Assembly (NCBI GenBank): GCA_031257815.1
Contig: JAIRNX010000117.1
Coordinates: forward strand, 1-6,566
Direction: 5' to 3'
Length of the DNA stretch: 6,566 nt
From: Lactobacillales bacterium
GTDB lineage: Bacteria; Bacillota; Bacilli; Lactobacillales; Streptococcaceae
The notes beneath the pieces are model-generated. The model was not told the origin of the DNA. It was given only the letters and a program-made list of their open reading frames with translations, and searched no databases. Shown piece by piece: positions 5,555-6,566 of this stretch (the stretch's first letter is position 1; every line of letters begins with the position of its first letter). A program made the translations under genes and the position numbers.

Positions 5555-6566
5555 ATGATACCATATGAATCGCCTGTTTATTTTGTATTACTAGTAATTG
5601 CTCTAACTCCACTGATTATTGCTCAACTCTTTGGCAAAAAAGCGATGATCTATCAAAGTTTAGTTACCGTTCTTTTTTTATGGATAAGTTTTGGTGGAAA
5701 GAATTTAAAATCTGGCGCAGCTTTGCTTGGTTTTGGTGTTTGGCAGCTTTTTTTGATCAAAGGTTATGAATGGTATCGACAAAAGAAAAAATTAAATGCT
5801 ACTTGGGTGTTTATTACCGTTCTTTTACTATCACTAGCTCCTTTATTTTGTGTTAAAGTGTGGCCAGTTCTTTGGAGTCATTCTTCCATTTTGGGATTTT
5901 TAGGCATTTCTTATGTCACTTTTAAAACGGTTAATATTATTATGGAGTTGCGGGATAATTTGATTAAAAAAGTTCCAATTGGTGATTTTTTTTATTTTTT
6001 ATATTTCTTCCCTACGATTTCAAGTGGTCCGATTGATCGGTTTCGCAGATTTCAAAAAAAGCTACATGAACCCGTTAAGAAAGATTACCTGCGTTTTTTA
6101 GAAAAAGGTATTTTTTATATTTTTTTAGGTTTTTTATATAAATTTTTGATCGCGCAATTTTTAGACTTTGATTCGATATTTTTAGATTTTGTTAGACATG
6201 AGGCGGTGTGGGGATCTTTATTTTACTTAGTGGCATATATGTATCTTTATAGCGTGTATTTATTTTTTGATTTTGCAGGTTATTCATTTTTTGCCGTTGG
6301 TGTTAGTTATATTATGGGTTATGAAACGCCGAAAAATTTTCATTTGCCATTTTTATCGAAAAATATTAAAGATTTTTGGAATCGTTGGCACATCTCGCTG
6401 TCTTTTTGGTTTCGTGATTTTGTTTATATGCGTTTAGTTTATTGGTTAGTGAAAAAGAAATTGATAAAATCATCAGTGAAAATAAGTAATCTTAGTTATT
6501 TTGTATTATTTTTACTGATGGGTTTATGGCATGGATTTACTTGGTATTTTGTAGCTTATGGCCTCT
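5555..6566 (+). CDS. dltB: D-alanyl transfer membrane protein DltB (MBOAT family), 3' end outside the window
   Basis: The frame is open from ATG 5555 to the window edge, giving 337 residues of a protein usually about 400 long. An AGGTGG ribosome binding site at 5540-5545 overlaps the end of dltA. DltB is a polytopic membrane O-acyltransferase-type protein that accepts D-alanine from DltC for transfer across the membrane. Hydrophobic helices alternate with short charged loops throughout. Family landmarks are FFPTISSGPIDRFRRF (151-166), YLFFDFAGYSFFAVG (235-249), NFHLPFLSKNIKDFWNRWHI (261-280) with His279, and GLWHGFTWYFVAYGL (323-337) with the invariant MBOAT His326. The two histidines are 47 residues apart, as in characterised DltB. 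The remaining C-terminal helices, and probably dltC and dltD, lie beyond the edge. Confidence 0.96.
   Translation, partial: MIPYESPVYFVLLVIALTPLIIAQLFGKKAMIYQSLVTVLFLWISFGGKNLKSGAALLGFGVWQLFLIKGYEWYRQKKKLNATWVFITVLLLSLAPLFCVKVWPVLWSHSSILGFLGISYVTFKTVNIIMELRDNLIKKVPIGDFFYFLYFFPTISSGPIDRFRRFQKKLHEPVKKDYLRFLEKGIFYIFLGFLYKFLIAQFLDFDSIFLDFVRHEAVWGSLFYLVAYMYLYSVYLFFDFAGYSFFAVGVSYIMGYETPKNFHLPFLSKNIKDFWNRWHISLSFWFRDFVYMRLVYWLVKKKLIKSSVKISNLSYFVLFLLMGLWHGFTWYFVAYGL

Overview
This window looks like a chromosomal segment from a low-GC Gram-positive bacterium of the order Lactobacillales, most likely a Lactobacillaceae member. The reasons are the AT-rich sequence, AGGAGG-type ribosome binding sites, two supported TTG starts, a dltX-dltA-dltB operon, a YneF (UPF0154) protein, and a secreted C39-like protein with DUF5648-type repeats. 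I cannot name the genus from sequence alone.

Layout, left to right, with all genes on the + strand: the 3' end of a yneF-like gene (1-101); a 167-bp foldback MITE-like element (115-281); a secreted C39-like cysteine peptidase-family protein with three C-terminal repeats (311-1441), followed by a clear intrinsic terminator; a frameshifted remnant of an EamA/DMT-type permease (about 1532-1734); an AroQ-class chorismate mutase (1757-2077) that overlaps ffh (2077-3567) by one base; a 141-bp intergenic region that probably holds the dlt promoter; dltX (3709-3840); a second copy of the MITE-like element (3841-3999); dltA (4015-5541); and dltB (5555 to the window end, truncated by the edge).

How the genes work together: DltA activates D-alanine, and DltB and DltX help move it across the membrane onto teichoic acids. 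dltC and dltD would be expected just beyond the right edge. Ffh is the protein subunit of the signal recognition particle. The small chorismate mutase is translationally coupled to ffh, at the place where many Firmicutes carry ylxM. The C39-like protein is exported and probably acts outside the cell.

The most notable observation is a non-autonomous repeat family. Both copies have near-identical ~18-bp terminal inverted repeats (GAGCCTGT... / ...ACAGGTTC), long fold-back arms, the same orientation, and 3-bp target duplications of the form TNA (TTA and TAA). One copy sits inside the dlt operon exactly at the dltX stop codon. Its duplicated TAA restores both the dltX stop and the dltA Shine-Dalgarno context. 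I found no wholly new multi-gene system here; apart from the repeats, the pseudogene and the chorismate mutase placement, the genes belong to known families.
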